Source: Paenibacillus harenae DSM 16969 (GTDB lineage Bacteria > Bacillota > Bacilli > Paenibacillales > Paenibacillaceae). Taken from it: a stretch of 64,000 nucleotides of DNA. Within the stretch, counting starts at the first letter, position 1. Each line of letters opens with the position of its first letter. Made by a program: the position numbers and the translations under genes. Positions 1-9,070 of the stretch are shown in pieces. The stretch spans positions 62,001-126,000 of the forward strand of contig NZ_AULV01000014.1 in assembly GCF_000422465.1 (NCBI RefSeq), in the 5' to 3' direction. A model generated the notes under the pieces. The model saw only the letters and a list, made by a program, of their open reading frames with translations. It was not told the origin of the DNA and ran no database searches.

Positions 1-702
1 GATTCGAATGTAGAAACAGCGGCAGTTTGGGGACAGAAAAAGTCCTGGACTGCCGCTGTTTTGTTGAATTATCGAACTACGGAAATGACTGAAGAGGAAG
101 TAATGGTTCAAATGAATAGTGACCAGATCTCTACAACGTCATTCTCTACAATGTCACTCGTATCATGTGGTACTGCGACTTCTTATGATTGTATTAAAGA
201 GACAGAATGGCTTAAACTTGAAACATGGGTGTACAGATACGGTTCTTATGGAACAGTTTCTTCTCGGTTCGAATGGTTAAAGGTTCCCTCAAATACGGAT
301 ATTGATGTTTTTGCTATTGGACTAAATTCTAATTTCTCTCCTACTCCTGGTACTGAATCTCTATCTTACAAATATGATTTATGTGATCCACTATCTGGTG
401 TTTGTACTACCTTTGAGAACCCAAAGTCAGTTGCCGACAAGAGAGATGGTGGTGGTTATGCATTCAAAATTGATTTGAACAATAACCCTTACCATAGAAA
501 TCATCGCGGCTACATGAAGTATAGTTTTACTCCTAACGTAAGCAATGCTATAGTTGCGGATGCATATAGTCATTATGCCCACCAAGTTAGGACTTTTAGT
601 ATAAACCCATCGATTACCATGCCGTTGGGGGGAGGACTTAGTCTTTCTTACGGAAATGACTTTTCGTATGTACATGGCCACGCTCAATTAAAACCTTGGT
701 AA
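1..702 (+). CDS. Unrecognised protein, 5' end outside window
   Basis: The frame is open from base 1, so the gene almost certainly begins before the window. A TTG at 61 would give 213 residues but has no ribosome binding site, and the codons upstream of it (reading WGQKKSWTAAV) look coding. The visible part has no transmembrane segment. It is rich in Ser, Tyr, Asn and Gly, with Cys residues near the sequences LVSCGTATSYDC and YDLCDPLSGVC, which suits an extracellular or surface location. I do not recognise the family. The gene is clearly more AT-rich than the region after 2.5 kb, a hint of acquired DNA. A small membrane-protein reading frame follows 40 bases later and probably shares its transcript. 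Confidence 0.6.
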   Translation, partial: DSNVETAAVWGQKKSWTAAVLLNYRTTEMTEEEVMVQMNSDQISTTSFSTMSLVSCGTATSYDCIKETEWLKLETWVYRYGSYGTVSSRFEWLKVPSNTDIDVFAIGLNSNFSPTPGTESLSYKYDLCDPLSGVCTTFENPKSVADKRDGGGYAFKIDLNNNPYHRNHRGYMKYSFTPNVSNAIVADAYSHYAHQVRTFSINPSITMPLGGGLSLSYGNDFSYVHGHAQLKPW

Positions 703-741
703 AACTAGATTGAAATCAAAAATGAAATGGGATGAAATTTA

Positions 742-1156
742 ATGAGCAGATTAATTGTGACTATTATATCCCTACTTTTAATTATTTCGATTGGTCTAAA
801 TGTTTTTTTTCTAACTAATCATTCTTCAGAATCCGAATCGAATTACATTGATGACGATTTTACAGCAGCACTTGGAAGGATATCAGGTGCGTTGGAGAGA
901 GATGATTATTTTGCTGCTATTGAACAAGCTAATATAGTAAATGCCTTATCGAAATACACTTCTTTTTTCAAAAGAGAATTCATTTGTTAATTCTTATGCT
1001 TCAGTTATCTTTACCACTCTGAGAGACGTATATCTCAGAGATGTAAAATTGAATGATATAAACGATATGGGAAAGTTGTTTCATCAATTACAACTCGACC
1101 CTATAAATGAAACGGCAGCAAGTGAATTACTAATTTTACTCAAGGATCATCCTTAA
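742..1156 (+). pseudogene. Small N-terminally anchored protein, apparent frameshift
   Basis: The first frame (742-990) starts at an ATG and encodes a hydrophobic segment at residues 4-26, then an acidic stretch. It ends at a TAA soon after a run of six T at 963-968. The +1 frame is open from 941 to 1156 and continues with the same character (for example SFVNSYASVIFTTLRDVY). Removing one T from the run joins both into a protein of about 137 residues: an N-terminal membrane anchor plus a soluble helical domain. This could be a real inactivating insertion, a homopolymer sequencing error or, less likely, programmed frameshifting. Family not recognised. A terminator follows immediately. Confidence 0.55.
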
Positions 1157-1176
1157 CTATTGGAATTTCAGATTGT

Positions 1177-1222
1177 AAAAAGTGGTTGTGCAAAGTTTCT
1201 GCCCAACCACTTTTTCTTTTTT
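1177..1222 (+). terminator. Rho-independent terminator
   Basis: Perfect 12-bp stem (1177-1188 with 1204-1215, AAAAAGTGGTTG against its complement), a 15-base loop and a T-rich tail to 1222. It closes the two-gene unit that enters from the left edge. Confidence 0.85.
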
Positions 1223-1246
1223 GTCATCTTATTGCTATCAACATAG

Positions 1247-1468
1247 TCAAGGGTTTATCTCACGTGCTTCATAATCATTTTCAGTGTCATTATCTTTATT
1301 TTGCATAACCTGTTTCGTCAAGTTTTCTGCCGCTTCTTCGTTAATGGAATTCTCCGCCGATACATGCTCTATCGCATTCTGAGCATAGCTTGTGCCCGAG
1401 TGATTTAAATTGGTAAAGGCAACCGGCTGCTTCTCAATATTGGAGTTGCTTAGCTGATCTTGTTTCAT
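1247..1468 (-). CDS. Small hydrophilic hypothetical protein
   Basis: A 73-residue frame with ATG start preceded by GGAGGT at good spacing. The product is polar, rich in Asn, Glu, Ala and Gln, with no membrane segment and no cysteine. It resembles the small uncharacterised, probably spore-related or stress-related proteins common in Bacillales, but that is only an impression from composition. It stands alone, convergent with the unit on its left. Confidence 0.5.
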   Translation of the reverse strand: MKQDQLSNSNIEKQPVAFTNLNHSGTSYAQNAIEHVSAENSINEEAAENLTKQVMQNKDNDTENDYEAREINP

Positions 1469-1666
1469 TAGAATCCGACCTCCATTCTATTTATATTCAG
1501 GTTATTTTGGATGAATTCGTTAAATAATATGCACATATAGGTGATTTCTCGGTGATCATCTAATATTAGGAACACTTTTAAATCATTCGAACTTCATTCT
1601 CGGCTTCACAAACCTTAACAAAAGATCTGAAACATTGTGATCACGGAGCCAATTGGTCAGTAGGAG

Positions 1667-1715
1667 CAAATGCAAACCAAATCCAGCATCAATGATGGGT
1701 AAAATCCAATATAGC
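1667..1715. repeat. Intergenic repeat family A, copy 1
   Basis: About 49 bases that reappear at 1915-1963 with scattered substitutions; both contain CCAAATCC-GCATC-AT followed by AAATCC and TATA. No coding potential seen. Confidence 0.5.
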
Positions 1716-1783
1716 TTTCGCCAATGCTCGTTATGATGGACGAAAACCCATTATAGCTTTCGCCAATACGAGCTATAATGGAT
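1701..1783. repeat. Tandem 42-bp repeat with dyad
   Basis: Two tandem copies share a 16-base identical core (TATAGCTTTCGCCAAT at 1710-1725 and 1752-1767), period 42. The second copy forms a perfect 11-bp inverted repeat (1748-1758 with 1771-1781) around a 12-base loop. No gene is associated with it. Confidence 0.65.
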
Positions 1784-1914
1784 TTTTGCAGTAACTTTGG
1801 TTCTTGGTTCGACTATTCTCTCTCTATACTGGATTCAATCCAGTGTTATGAACGGTTTTGGAAGAAAAACGGCGTTTGAAGCCTGACAAAGTGGATGGAA
1901 TACAGGATAGCAGA

Positions 1915-1963
1915 CAATGTAAGCCAAATCCGGCATCTATACTAGATGAAATCCGCTATATAA
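1915..1963. repeat. Intergenic repeat family A, copy 2
   Basis: Degenerate second copy of the 1667-1715 element. The bases around it (1784-2118) contain no convincing reading frame. Confidence 0.5.
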
Positions 1964-2118
1964 TCAAAAAATCCATTAAGTATGTATGCTCTTAAACTAT
2001 CAAGAGATAAGACACACCATGGAGAGGAATATGAAAAAAGTTTAGAAACTATAACACGTTAATTGGATATTACCTCCGAGGAATGATTGAAGCTGCCAAT
2101 CCGTGAGCTTCATTCCTA

Positions 2119-2247
2119 TTACAGCTGTTGCATTGCGATTTGAATCTTCGTGCTGATGGACGTATCTCCTCTTAGAGCCATGGAGACCGCCATCTTCGAC
2201 AAGCCCAGCTCATTGGCGATATCTACAAGTTTCACCTTTTTTTTCAT
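2119..2247 (-). pseudogene. LacI-type HTH stub
   Basis: A 42-codon frame with ATG at 2247 and an AAGGAGA ribosome site about ten bases upstream. The residues VKLVDIANELGLSKMAVSMA followed by LRGD and SIS follow the LacI-family helix-turn-helix and hinge pattern, in which DNA recognition is N-terminal. A stop comes just after this domain, where a full repressor would continue for about 290 residues of sugar-binding domain. The frame therefore reads as the surviving 5' end of a repressor gene. A functional stand-alone HTH peptide is possible because the translation signals look intact. Confidence 0.55.
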
Positions 2248-2292
2248 GCTGTCAAAGTCTCCTTAAGCAATTGTTCGTAATATCGAGTCTGG

Positions 2293-2451
2293 ATGATTAG
2301 GCAAATTATAAGTGCGATTTCCAGTCAAATCAATGAACGATATAAGTTGGACGATCTTACATCTGCTGCTATCGCTTCGAGAGTTAAGTAACCATTTAGA
2401 GAACGATTCGGCATTCGAAGTCAAAGCCTTTTGCTCCGGGATCCAGCTTAA
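2293..2451 (+). pseudogene. Possible AraC-type HTH remnant
   Basis: The plus-strand frame reads IISAISSQINERYKLDDL, then a segment ending ASRVK, an in-frame TAA at 2389, and PFRERFGI. This order recalls the C-terminal HTH of AraC regulators (LxxLA ... S ... FRxxFG). It has a stop and appears to lack a few residues, so it is a degraded fragment at best. It lies only 45 bases from the LacI-type stub. Weak call. Confidence 0.25.
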
Positions 2452-2484
2452 ACTGCCAGTTCTCTTGCGGCTGCATGCTGTGCC

Positions 2485-4047
2485 TTAAAATATTTTTTCG
2501 TCCGCATACTTCTCTCTGATAACCAGAAATTCATCGATATGCTCCATGAACAAATCCGTGAGAACAGGGTCGAAATGCTCTCCCCTCTGCTCCTGCAAAA
2601 AAACGATAATATCGGCGATCGCCCACGCTTTCTTGTAGACGCGGTCGCTGGCAAGAGCGTCAAATACGTCCGCGAGGGCGGTCAGACGCCCGTAAATATG
2701 TATTTCATCCCCTTTAAGCCCCTGAGGATAGCCGCTGCCGTTATACTTCTCGTGATGCTGCAGGGCAATGATGGACGCTGTTTTCATAATCGGCCTGCCG
2801 GAATGCTTCAGCATATCATAACCGGATTGCGCGTGCGTCTTCATGATCTCGTATTCCCCGGCGGTCAACTTACCCGGCTTATTCAGAATCGCATCGCTGA
2901 TGCCGACCTTTCCGATGTCATGCATCGGGCTTGCAAGGCTGATCAGCTCGGCCTCTTCGTCCGGCAGCCCGTATTTCAGCGCCAGCAGCTTCGTGTATTC
3001 GGCAACGCGCTTAACGTGAAAGCCCGTTTCCTTCGATCTTGTCTCCGCAATCTCGCCAAGCGTATAAATGATTTCCTTCTGGGTGCTCTCGATCTCCCGG
3101 TTTAGGGCCACATTCTCGAACGCAGCCAATATATTGGCGCAATAGACCTCGATCAAATAACGGTCCCATTCCGATAAAGCCTTCCCGCGCTTGAAATAGA
3201 TCATTTTCTCCGTACCCGAACTGTTCCGGTAATAGCAGGTGAAGCCGTCACCCGGAATGAAGCGTACGCTCGACAAGGCCGCGCTCCCGGCTTCAGCCAA
3301 TACTTCGGACGGCAGCTTCTGCGGACCGGCCGCAGACGCAAATTTTCCGCTGCCTGCCAGCTTGCTCCAGCTGCCGTTTTCCTTCTGCAGGACTAAACCC
3401 TCGGAGCTGCTCTCCGCATCAAGAATGGAGGTTAACTGGGCAAGCACGTCGCGCGCAAGCTCCTTCAACGAATACACGTTCAATATGGAAGAAGAGGAGC
3501 GCACCACATCCTCCAGCCCCTTCCTATTGCTTTGAATCATTCTCAGATCCCGATAAGAACGCAATGAGGATAGGATTGTCGTAAAAAGCTTCTGCGCCGT
3601 AAGCTCCGTTTTTTCCTTATAATCGTTTATATCGTATTTCACAATGACTTCCTGTTCCGGCGCCTGCCCCGGCTGGCCCGTCCGCAGAATGATGCGTACC
3701 GCGCTGTTCCGAAGCTCGCGGCGGATGAAATCGACGACCTCAAGCCCGGCCTCATCCTTCTCCATGACGACGTCGAGCAGTACGACCGCAATATCCGGCT
3801 CTGCCCGCAGTACGGCTCTTGCTTCCTCCCCGGAATAGGCGTGAAGAAACCGCAGCCCTTTCCCTTCGAATTCAAAGCCGCCAAGAACGAACGCGGTCAC
3901 CTTATGAATTTCCTCGTGATCGTCGACGATTAAGATAGGCCAGGAATCCTGCGGGGCATCTTCCTCACTGTCCTCCCCCTCGTCCAGAAAGACGAGTTCG
4001 TCCTGATCCTCTGATAATGGCAGCTCTTCATCTGTCCGAGATATCAT
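2485..4047 (-). CDS. Response regulator with HD-GYP domain
   Basis: 520 residues. A receiver domain spans about 36-160, with acidic residues D42/D43 and probable phospho-acceptor D92 (VLLDVVM). A middle region of about 170-320 resembles the DUF3369-type sensory domain usual in this architecture. A C-terminal HD-GYP domain follows, with H376-D377 (PMHDIGK), HHE at 431-433 and GYP at 439-441. HD-GYP proteins hydrolyse cyclic-di-GMP, so this is probably a phosphorylation-controlled cytoplasmic c-di-GMP phosphodiesterase. All metal-ligand motifs I can check are present. The start overlaps the upstream kinase stop as ATGA, indicating translational coupling and a cognate pair. Confidence 0.9.
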   Translation of the reverse strand: MISRTDEELPLSEDQDELVFLDEGEDSEEDAPQDSWPILIVDDHEEIHKVTAFVLGGFEFEGKGLRFLHAYSGEEARAVLRAEPDIAVVLLDVVMEKDEAGLEVVDFIRRELRNSAVRIILRTGQPGQAPEQEVIVKYDINDYKEKTELTAQKLFTTILSSLRSYRDLRMIQSNRKGLEDVVRSSSSILNVYSLKELARDVLAQLTSILDAESSSEGLVLQKENGSWSKLAGSGKFASAAGPQKLPSEVLAEAGSAALSSVRFIPGDGFTCYYRNSSGTEKMIYFKRGKALSEWDRYLIEVYCANILAAFENVALNREIESTQKEIIYTLGEIAETRSKETGFHVKRVAEYTKLLALKYGLPDEEAELISLASPMHDIGKVGISDAILNKPGKLTAGEYEIMKTHAQSGYDMLKHSGRPIMKTASIIALQHHEKYNGSGYPQGLKGDEIHIYGRLTALADVFDALASDRVYKKAWAIADIIVFLQEQRGEHFDPVLTDLFMEHIDEFLVIREKYADEKIF

Positions 4048-6131
4048 GTTATTTTCTCCTCCAGAGGTATATTAATAAGAAAGGCAGCGCCTTGGCCGGG
4101 CTCGCTCTCGCATTCGATCTTACCGCCGAGCGACTGCGTGACCAGGTTGTAAATAATATGCATGCCGAGACCGGTGCCTCCGCCGCCGCGGTTTGTCGTA
4201 AAGAACGGATCGAATATTTTATCCTTCACTTCCGGCGGCATACCTTTGCCGTTATCCCGGTACTCCATCCACAATTCCGAGGTTTCCTTCCGCACCGTCA
4301 GCCGGATCGTCCCGCTCTCGCCCGGGTCATAGGCGTGAATCATCGAATTCATCAGGAAGTTGGTTAAAATCTGCGAGAACGCTCCCGGGTAGCCGGTAAT
4401 GTCTATATCGTCCGGGCACTCGAGCTGCACGTCCAGCTTCGTTTGATTCAGCTTCGGTCCAAGGCTGATCAGCACCTCCTGCAAGTACTGCTTCACGTTG
4501 AACTGCCGTTTGTTCTCGTGGGATTGATCAACCGCGACAAGCTTGAAGCCATTGATCAGCTCCGACGCCCGCTTCAAGTTATAAGAGATAATATGAGAGG
4601 ACTCGCCTGCCAGCTTGATATAGTTGTCCAGGTCGGATTTCTTCAATTTATTGCTCTGCAGGATTGCGGAGAAATCGCCTGTCTTCTGCTTCAAGTGCGA
4701 CGCAGCCGTCACACTGACGCCAACGGGCGTATTGATTTCATGGGCAATCCCCGCCACTAGAGCCCCAAGCGCCGCCATTTTCTCCGATTCGACCAGCTGC
4801 CTTTGCGCATCCTTCAGGTCGCCGAGCGTCTTCTGAAGCTCCTTGGTGCGCTCGTCGACCGTCATCTCCAGCTCCTGCGACCATCTGGCCTGCTTGTTCG
4901 ACAGATCCTCAACGGCGTAGAACGCCTTCGAAAATTTTCTGGACAGCATGAACGCCTGCGCGAAAATAAACACGAACACGCCGAACTTCGCCATATCGAT
5001 GGTCGGAATGATGTTGTTGTAGTACAGCAGATCGTTAAAAATAGTGAGCGCCATAATGACAAACAGGATGCAGCAAAACAAGGCCCCTTCCCTCTTCCTT
5101 ATCGCAGCGCGGATAAAGACGCCGACGACATAAGGTGCGAGAATAAGCAGCAGAACGTGGGTCAGCACCAGCGTAGGCGTGAAAATCGTAGTCGGGGCCG
5201 CCACAACGACGACGCCAAGCGCCCCGTATACGGCCGTCCCGAGACGGACCATCCCCTTATGCGTTTCCTTGGGAAACAGCTGCTGCACATATAACAGAAA
5301 TAATACCGGTCCGAAATATTGCCCGATATATTCAAATTTCTTATAGATTTCAAAGCTCATGTCCGGAAAAATATGATTAATGATTACCTCGCCCAGAAAC
5401 AGCGACCGCAGGCCGAACAAGAGACAAAAACCGCCAAAGTAAAGCGGCGTTAAATCCTTCCTCCTGCTAAAATATAGCCCCAAATGGTATAGACCCATAA
5501 TAACGATCCCGCCTGCCGCGAACAGCTCCTGCGCGAGACGCATCGTCGTGAATTCCGACACTTCCCCGGCTTCGCCCAGCCGCAGCTCGTCCCAGATGCC
5601 GCCTGTCCGCTGGACGTAATTGGACACCTGAATGACGATCTCCACCTCATCCTCCGCCGGAAAAACAATGGATTGGGGGAGATACTTCGCTTCCATCTCC
5701 GTCTTCGACGCTCCAACCTTGCCGGCCGACGCCTTTACTTCCCCGTTAATCCAAAGCTTATAAGCCGATTCGATCCCGAACGGCAAATAAAGGGCTAACA
5801 GCCGATCCTGCGCAGTCGCATCCAGCTTCATGATCAGTCTGTAGGTGGCATGGCCGTGTCCGGCCTTCAGGTAGCCATGGTTTCTCCAGAAGCCCGGCAC
5901 CTTGATGTAACCGCTGTCTTGACTTCCCTGCAGCTCGTCCGGACTTAGCAGCTGTCCCGGGTACAGCGACCATTCCCCGTTCAGCTTCACGCTGCCGTTC
6001 TGGGCAAAAAGCCAGCGGCTCAAGTCGATCCTGCCTGCCTCCGCTTCCGGCATGGAAGAGGAGGCGGAGCAGCCGGATAATAGAAGCAGAAAGAGAAGTA
6101 GTGCCACAGTACTGCTATATCTCTTTTTCAT
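4044..6131 (-). CDS. 7TMR-DISM lipoprotein-type sensor histidine kinase
   Basis: 695 residues. A signal peptide ends in a lipobox (LLSGC, C21), so the N-terminus is probably lipid-anchored outside the membrane. Residues about 40-195 form a jelly-roll-like extracellular domain of the DISMED2 kind seen in 7TMR-DISM receptors. About seven membrane helices lie between 205 and 400. A short coiled coil (about 405-450) leads to the HisKA domain with H464 (GIAHEINTP) and an HATPase domain with N-box near 591-596, G1 box DNGKGMP and G2 box GGTGLGMH. It is likely a receptor for an external ligand that phosphorylates the HD-GYP regulator encoded next. The ligand is unknown; DISM outer domains commonly bind carbohydrate-like molecules. 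Confidence 0.9.
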   Translation of the reverse strand: MKKRYSSTVALLLFLLLLSGCSASSSMPEAEAGRIDLSRWLFAQNGSVKLNGEWSLYPGQLLSPDELQGSQDSGYIKVPGFWRNHGYLKAGHGHATYRLIMKLDATAQDRLLALYLPFGIESAYKLWINGEVKASAGKVGASKTEMEAKYLPQSIVFPAEDEVEIVIQVSNYVQRTGGIWDELRLGEAGEVSEFTTMRLAQELFAAGGIVIMGLYHLGLYFSRRKDLTPLYFGGFCLLFGLRSLFLGEVIINHIFPDMSFEIYKKFEYIGQYFGPVLFLLYVQQLFPKETHKGMVRLGTAVYGALGVVVVAAPTTIFTPTLVLTHVLLLILAPYVVGVFIRAAIRKREGALFCCILFVIMALTIFNDLLYYNNIIPTIDMAKFGVFVFIFAQAFMLSRKFSKAFYAVEDLSNKQARWSQELEMTVDERTKELQKTLGDLKDAQRQLVESEKMAALGALVAGIAHEINTPVGVSVTAASHLKQKTGDFSAILQSNKLKKSDLDNYIKLAGESSHIISYNLKRASELINGFKLVAVDQSHENKRQFNVKQYLQEVLISLGPKLNQTKLDVQLECPDDIDITGYPGAFSQILTNFLMNSMIHAYDPGESGTIRLTVRKETSELWMEYRDNGKGMPPEVKDKIFDPFFTTNRGGGGTGLGMHIIYNLVTQSLGGKIECESEPGQGAAFLINIPLEEKIT

Positions 6132-6210
6132 AGCTATATCGTCCCTATCGGAAGTTTGTCATCCCTATCATTTATACCATATTTCGACAAGAACGGGATA
6201 TAGGAACAAC

Positions 6211-6245
6211 AAGAAAAAGCGCATCCGACAGGATCGGATACGCTT
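6211..6245 (-). terminator. Rho-independent terminator of rlmN
   Basis: Stem 6217-6228 with 6234-6245 (AAGCGCATCCGA, one mismatch), short loop, and on the minus strand a TTTTTCTT tail. It lies just after the rlmN stop and before the divergently spaced kinase start region. Confidence 0.8.
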
Positions 6246-6262
6246 GCTTTGTACGGTTATGA

Positions 6263-7354
6263 TCAGCCCAATGCCGCACTGTTCGGATCAGGCCTGTCTT
6301 CCTTCTTCATCTGCTTGCTTCTCAGCTGTCCGCAAGCGGCGTCGATATCGGTTCCGTGCTCCAGACGGACGCTGACGCTGAAATTGCGCTTCTTGAGCGT
6401 ATCATAGAATGCCAGGATCGATTCCTGCTCGCTTCTCTGATACTGGCTGTGCTCATCGACCGGATTATAGGGAATCAGATTCACGTTGACGAGATCTCTT
6501 CTGGCATCCAGAAGATCGGCAAGCTCGAGCGCATGCTCCTTGCGGTCGTTGACATCCTTCAGCAAAATATATTCGATCGTCACTCTGCGTTTCGTTTTGT
6601 CCAAATAATAATCGACGGACCGCATTAATTTCTCAATCGGAATCGCCCGGTTGATCTTCATGATCCGCGTACGCAGCTCGTTGTTCGGCGCATGGAGGGA
6701 AACCGCCAGATTCACCTGAAGATTCGAGTCCGTGAACTCCACGATTTTATCCGCAAGACCGCTTGTCGATACGGTAATATGTCTTGCGCCGATGGCCAGA
6801 CCCTTATGATCCTTGACCACGCCCAGAAAATCGACCATGTTCACAAAATTATCGAACGGCTCGCCAATGCCCATGACGACGATGTGGCTCACCTTCTCGC
6901 CCTGCCGCGCTTCGTCTAGATGAAGCTGAACCTTCATGATTTGCTCTACAATTTCGCCGCTCGTCAAATCGCGGCTCTTGGCCAGCAGACCGCTCGCGCA
7001 GAAACTGCATCCGATGTTGCAGCCCACCTGGGTCGTGACGCAGACCGATAATCCGAATTTATGCCGCATAAGCACGGTTTCGATCAAGTTTCCGTCCGTC
7101 AGCCTGAACAAAAACTTGTTCGTTCCGTCAACCGACTCCTGCCTCAGATGTTCGCTCAAGGTGGAGATGACAAAATGATCGGATAAGAGCTGCAGACAAT
7201 CCGTATTCACGTCAACCATCGCGGCGAATTCCGTTACCCGCTTCCGGTACAGCCACTCCCATACCTGCGCCGCCCGGGATTTCTTATGGCCTCTCTCCCC
7301 AAGCCACGCCGTCAATTGATCTAATGTTAATCCATAGATGGATTGCTTGTTCAT
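6263..7354 (-). CDS. rlmN: 23S rRNA adenine-2503 C2-methyltransferase RlmN
   Basis: A 363-residue radical-SAM enzyme that methylates C2 of A2503 in 23S rRNA (family members also act on A37 of some tRNAs). The [4Fe-4S] cluster motif is C112-x3-C116-x2-C119 (CNIGCSFC). The C-terminal DIDAACGQL carries the catalytic cysteine C341 that forms the protein-RNA adduct. Segments such as [19 protein letters not shown] and [11 protein letters not shown] match the RlmN group rather than Cfr. The ATG is preceded by AGAGGG at good spacing. The gene is alone here, unlike Bacillus subtilis where rlmN sits beside the prpC-prkC genes. Paenibacilli often carry more than one RlmN-like gene, so this could be a second paralogue. 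Confidence 0.92.
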   Translation of the reverse strand: MNKQSIYGLTLDQLTAWLGERGHKKSRAAQVWEWLYRKRVTEFAAMVDVNTDCLQLLSDHFVISTLSEHLRQESVDGTNKFLFRLTDGNLIETVLMRHKFGLSVCVTTQVGCNIGCSFCASGLLAKSRDLTSGEIVEQIMKVQLHLDEARQGEKVSHIVVMGIGEPFDNFVNMVDFLGVVKDHKGLAIGARHITVSTSGLADKIVEFTDSNLQVNLAVSLHAPNNELRTRIMKINRAIPIEKLMRSVDYYLDKTKRRVTIEYILLKDVNDRKEHALELADLLDARRDLVNVNLIPYNPVDEHSQYQRSEQESILAFYDTLKKRNFSVSVRLEHGTDIDAACGQLRSKQMKKEDRPDPNSAALG

Positions 7355-7459
7355 GGTTACCCTCTTTTCACAAATCCGTTGCTTATAATCTGCTTATTAT
7401 TGTCCCAAAATTCGACGGCGAACACAAGTGGGAGAGCCAGCCATTCCAGCGGCCAAGGC

Positions 7460-7489
7460 AAAAAGAAAAGCGCCGGGCAGGCGCTCTTC
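7460..7489 (-). terminator. Rho-independent terminator
   Basis: Read on the minus strand, stem AGAGCGCC with GGCGCT (7469-7474 with 7480-7485, extended by flanking pairs) is followed by TTTTCTTTTT. It lies downstream of the PLP-enzyme operon and the AT-rich remnant, and may end that transcript about 400 bases past the last intact stop. Confidence 0.65.
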
Positions 7490-7614
7490 TTACCGTCATT
7501 CGAATTTTTCCGGGAATTGCTTGATAACGCCTTCCGTCAGGATCTCTTGTTTTTTCATTACGAGTTGTTGTATTAAGAGTGTGCCTCTCCATTTTCTCCG
7601 TCCTTGAAGTTTGC

Positions 7615-7879
7615 TTATGATATTATAAAAGCATAAAAGCCTCTTTGACTTCCTAAGTTGTTGTATATTTTTTTAGGCAATATCTTAGTTATTTGTTCGA
7701 GCTCGTCTAACATTTCAATAATTTGATTTTCATTTATTTCTTTTTCTTAGATCGAACTATTAATAACAAGATTATTTACTTTATTATACAAACCCTGAAG
7801 ATGTAATTCTAATGATTGTACATTAATTTTTTCCTTAATAAAATATGGTTTATACGTTTCTAGAATAAATAAATACGTA
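7615..7879 (-). pseudogene. AT-rich decayed coding remnant
   Basis: Just after the stop of the PLP-enzyme gene one minus-strand frame reads like protein for about 87 codons, with a single TAA at 7747-7749. Readable pieces are FILETYKPYFIKEKINVQ before the stop and ENQIIEMLDELEQITKILPK after it. The DNA is far more AT-rich than the genes on either side. I do not recognise the family. It looks like the 3' part of a foreign or decayed gene whose 5' end has been lost at the PLP-enzyme gene boundary. Confidence 0.4.
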
Positions 7880-7882
7880 ATT

Positions 7883-9070
7883 TTATGCGTCTTTCCACGC
7901 CTGATTGATATCCCGAATGAGATCCTTCGGCTCTTCCAATCCCACATACAATCGAACGACGGATGCTTCCATTTGCTCTTCCTTCCCGGCACCCAACCGG
8001 TTAACCGTCACCAGGCTTTCAAAGCCGCCCCAGCTCACGGCGATTTTGAAATACTGCAGCCGCCCGGCCCATTCCTTCAGCTTCTCCCTCGGCTCGTTCG
8101 ATACAAAGGAAAATAAACTGCTGAAGCCCGACATCTGGCGCTTCGCGAGCTCATGCTGAGGATGCCCCGGCAGTCCGGGATGATTGACGCGAGCGGCAAA
8201 AGACTGCTTGCCTATATATTCCGCCACCTGGAGCCCGCTCTCTTCATGCCGACGCATGCGCAGCGGAAGCGTCCGCAGCCCTTTGGATACGAGCGCCGCC
8301 GTCTGAGGCGTCATAATTCCGCCGAGCAGCATGTATTCGGTGCTTGCGATTTGCTCCATCAAAGCCTTGGAGCCCAGCACCACGCCTCCAATACAATCGC
8401 TGTGCCCGCCGATATATTTGGAAATGGAATGAACCACTAAATCGATCCCGAACGCAAGCGGATTCTGGAAGCAAGGCGTCGCCCACGTATTATCGACGAT
8501 CGTCCGCGCGCCAGCCTCCTTTGCAAGCCCGGCAACCAGCCGCAGATCCTGCAGTTCGAACAACATCGTAGTCGGACTCTCCAAGTAGAGCAGCCTTGTG
8601 TTAGCCCGCAACGCACCGCGCCATTCCTCCATAGAGCCGCCGTCGATATACGTGGTTTCCACGCCGAACCGGCTCAAGTACGTGCTCAGAAATTCTCTCG
8701 TCGGGCCATATGCCTGATGGACAGCAACCACATGGTCTCCTTGCCCGACAACCGACAGGATCGCGGAGGAGATGGCGGCCATGCCCGATGCAAAACATTT
8801 GGCCGATTCCGCTTCTTCCATATCCGCAAGCTTCTGCTCCAAATAGGAGACGGTCGGATTATTGCCCCGCGAATAGACATGATGATCTTGAAGCCCGCTC
8901 ATCGCTTGCTCGAATTGATCGTAGCTGCCGAATGCAAACAGGCTGTTCTGGTAGATGGGGACATGGATCGCCCCGTGATGCCTGGTATCCAGCGGATCGT
9001 AAGCTGCTTTGGTGAACATATGGTCACGGTGCCGTTTCATGGTTTGCGGCGTGTTCTCCTTCTGCTTCAT
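7883..9070 (-). CDS. Cys/Met-metabolism PLP-dependent enzyme
   Basis: 395 residues of the trans-sulfuration fold type I family (cystathionine gamma-synthase, cystathionine lyases, methionine gamma-lyase). The PLP-binding lysine is K218 in SISKYIGGHSD, with the partner aspartate D193 in IVDNTW. The YSRGNNPT segment near residue 66 carries the phosphate-contacting tyrosine and arginine of the neighbouring subunit. The exact reaction cannot be read from motifs. Its start overlaps the stop of the preceding sugar-ABC permease (ATGA, 9067-9070), so it is the last gene of that GntR-controlled operon. That context is unusual for sulfur amino acid enzymes and hints at a sulfur- or amino-acid-linked sugar substrate (inference). 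Confidence 0.85.
   Translation of the reverse strand: MKQKENTPQTMKRHRDHMFTKAAYDPLDTRHHGAIHVPIYQNSLFAFGSYDQFEQAMSGLQDHHVYSRGNNPTVSYLEQKLADMEEAESAKCFASGMAAISSAILSVVGQGDHVVAVHQAYGPTREFLSTYLSRFGVETTYIDGGSMEEWRGALRANTRLLYLESPTTMLFELQDLRLVAGLAKEAGARTIVDNTWATPCFQNPLAFGIDLVVHSISKYIGGHSDCIGGVVLGSKALMEQIASTEYMLLGGIMTPQTAALVSKGLRTLPLRMRRHEESGLQVAEYIGKQSFAARVNHPGLPGHPQHELAKRQMSGFSSLFSFVSNEPREKLKEWAGRLQYFKIAVSWGGFESLVTVNRLGAGKEEQMEASVVRLYVGLEEPKDLIRDINQAWKDA

Noticed and set aside
6263..7354. Cfr-type antibiotic resistance methyltransferase
   Set aside because: Cluster motif, surrounding segments and length fit RlmN; nothing distinguishes it as Cfr.
7496..7558. 20-codon minus-strand frame ending EGVIKQFPEKFE just before a terminator
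   Set aside because: It reads like a protein end and is next to a hairpin, but there is no ribosome site and it is too short to support alone.
7383..7592. 69-codon minus-strand frame across the 7460 terminator
   Set aside because: It reads through the terminator hairpin, and its composition (Arg-rich) is typical of non-coding frames.
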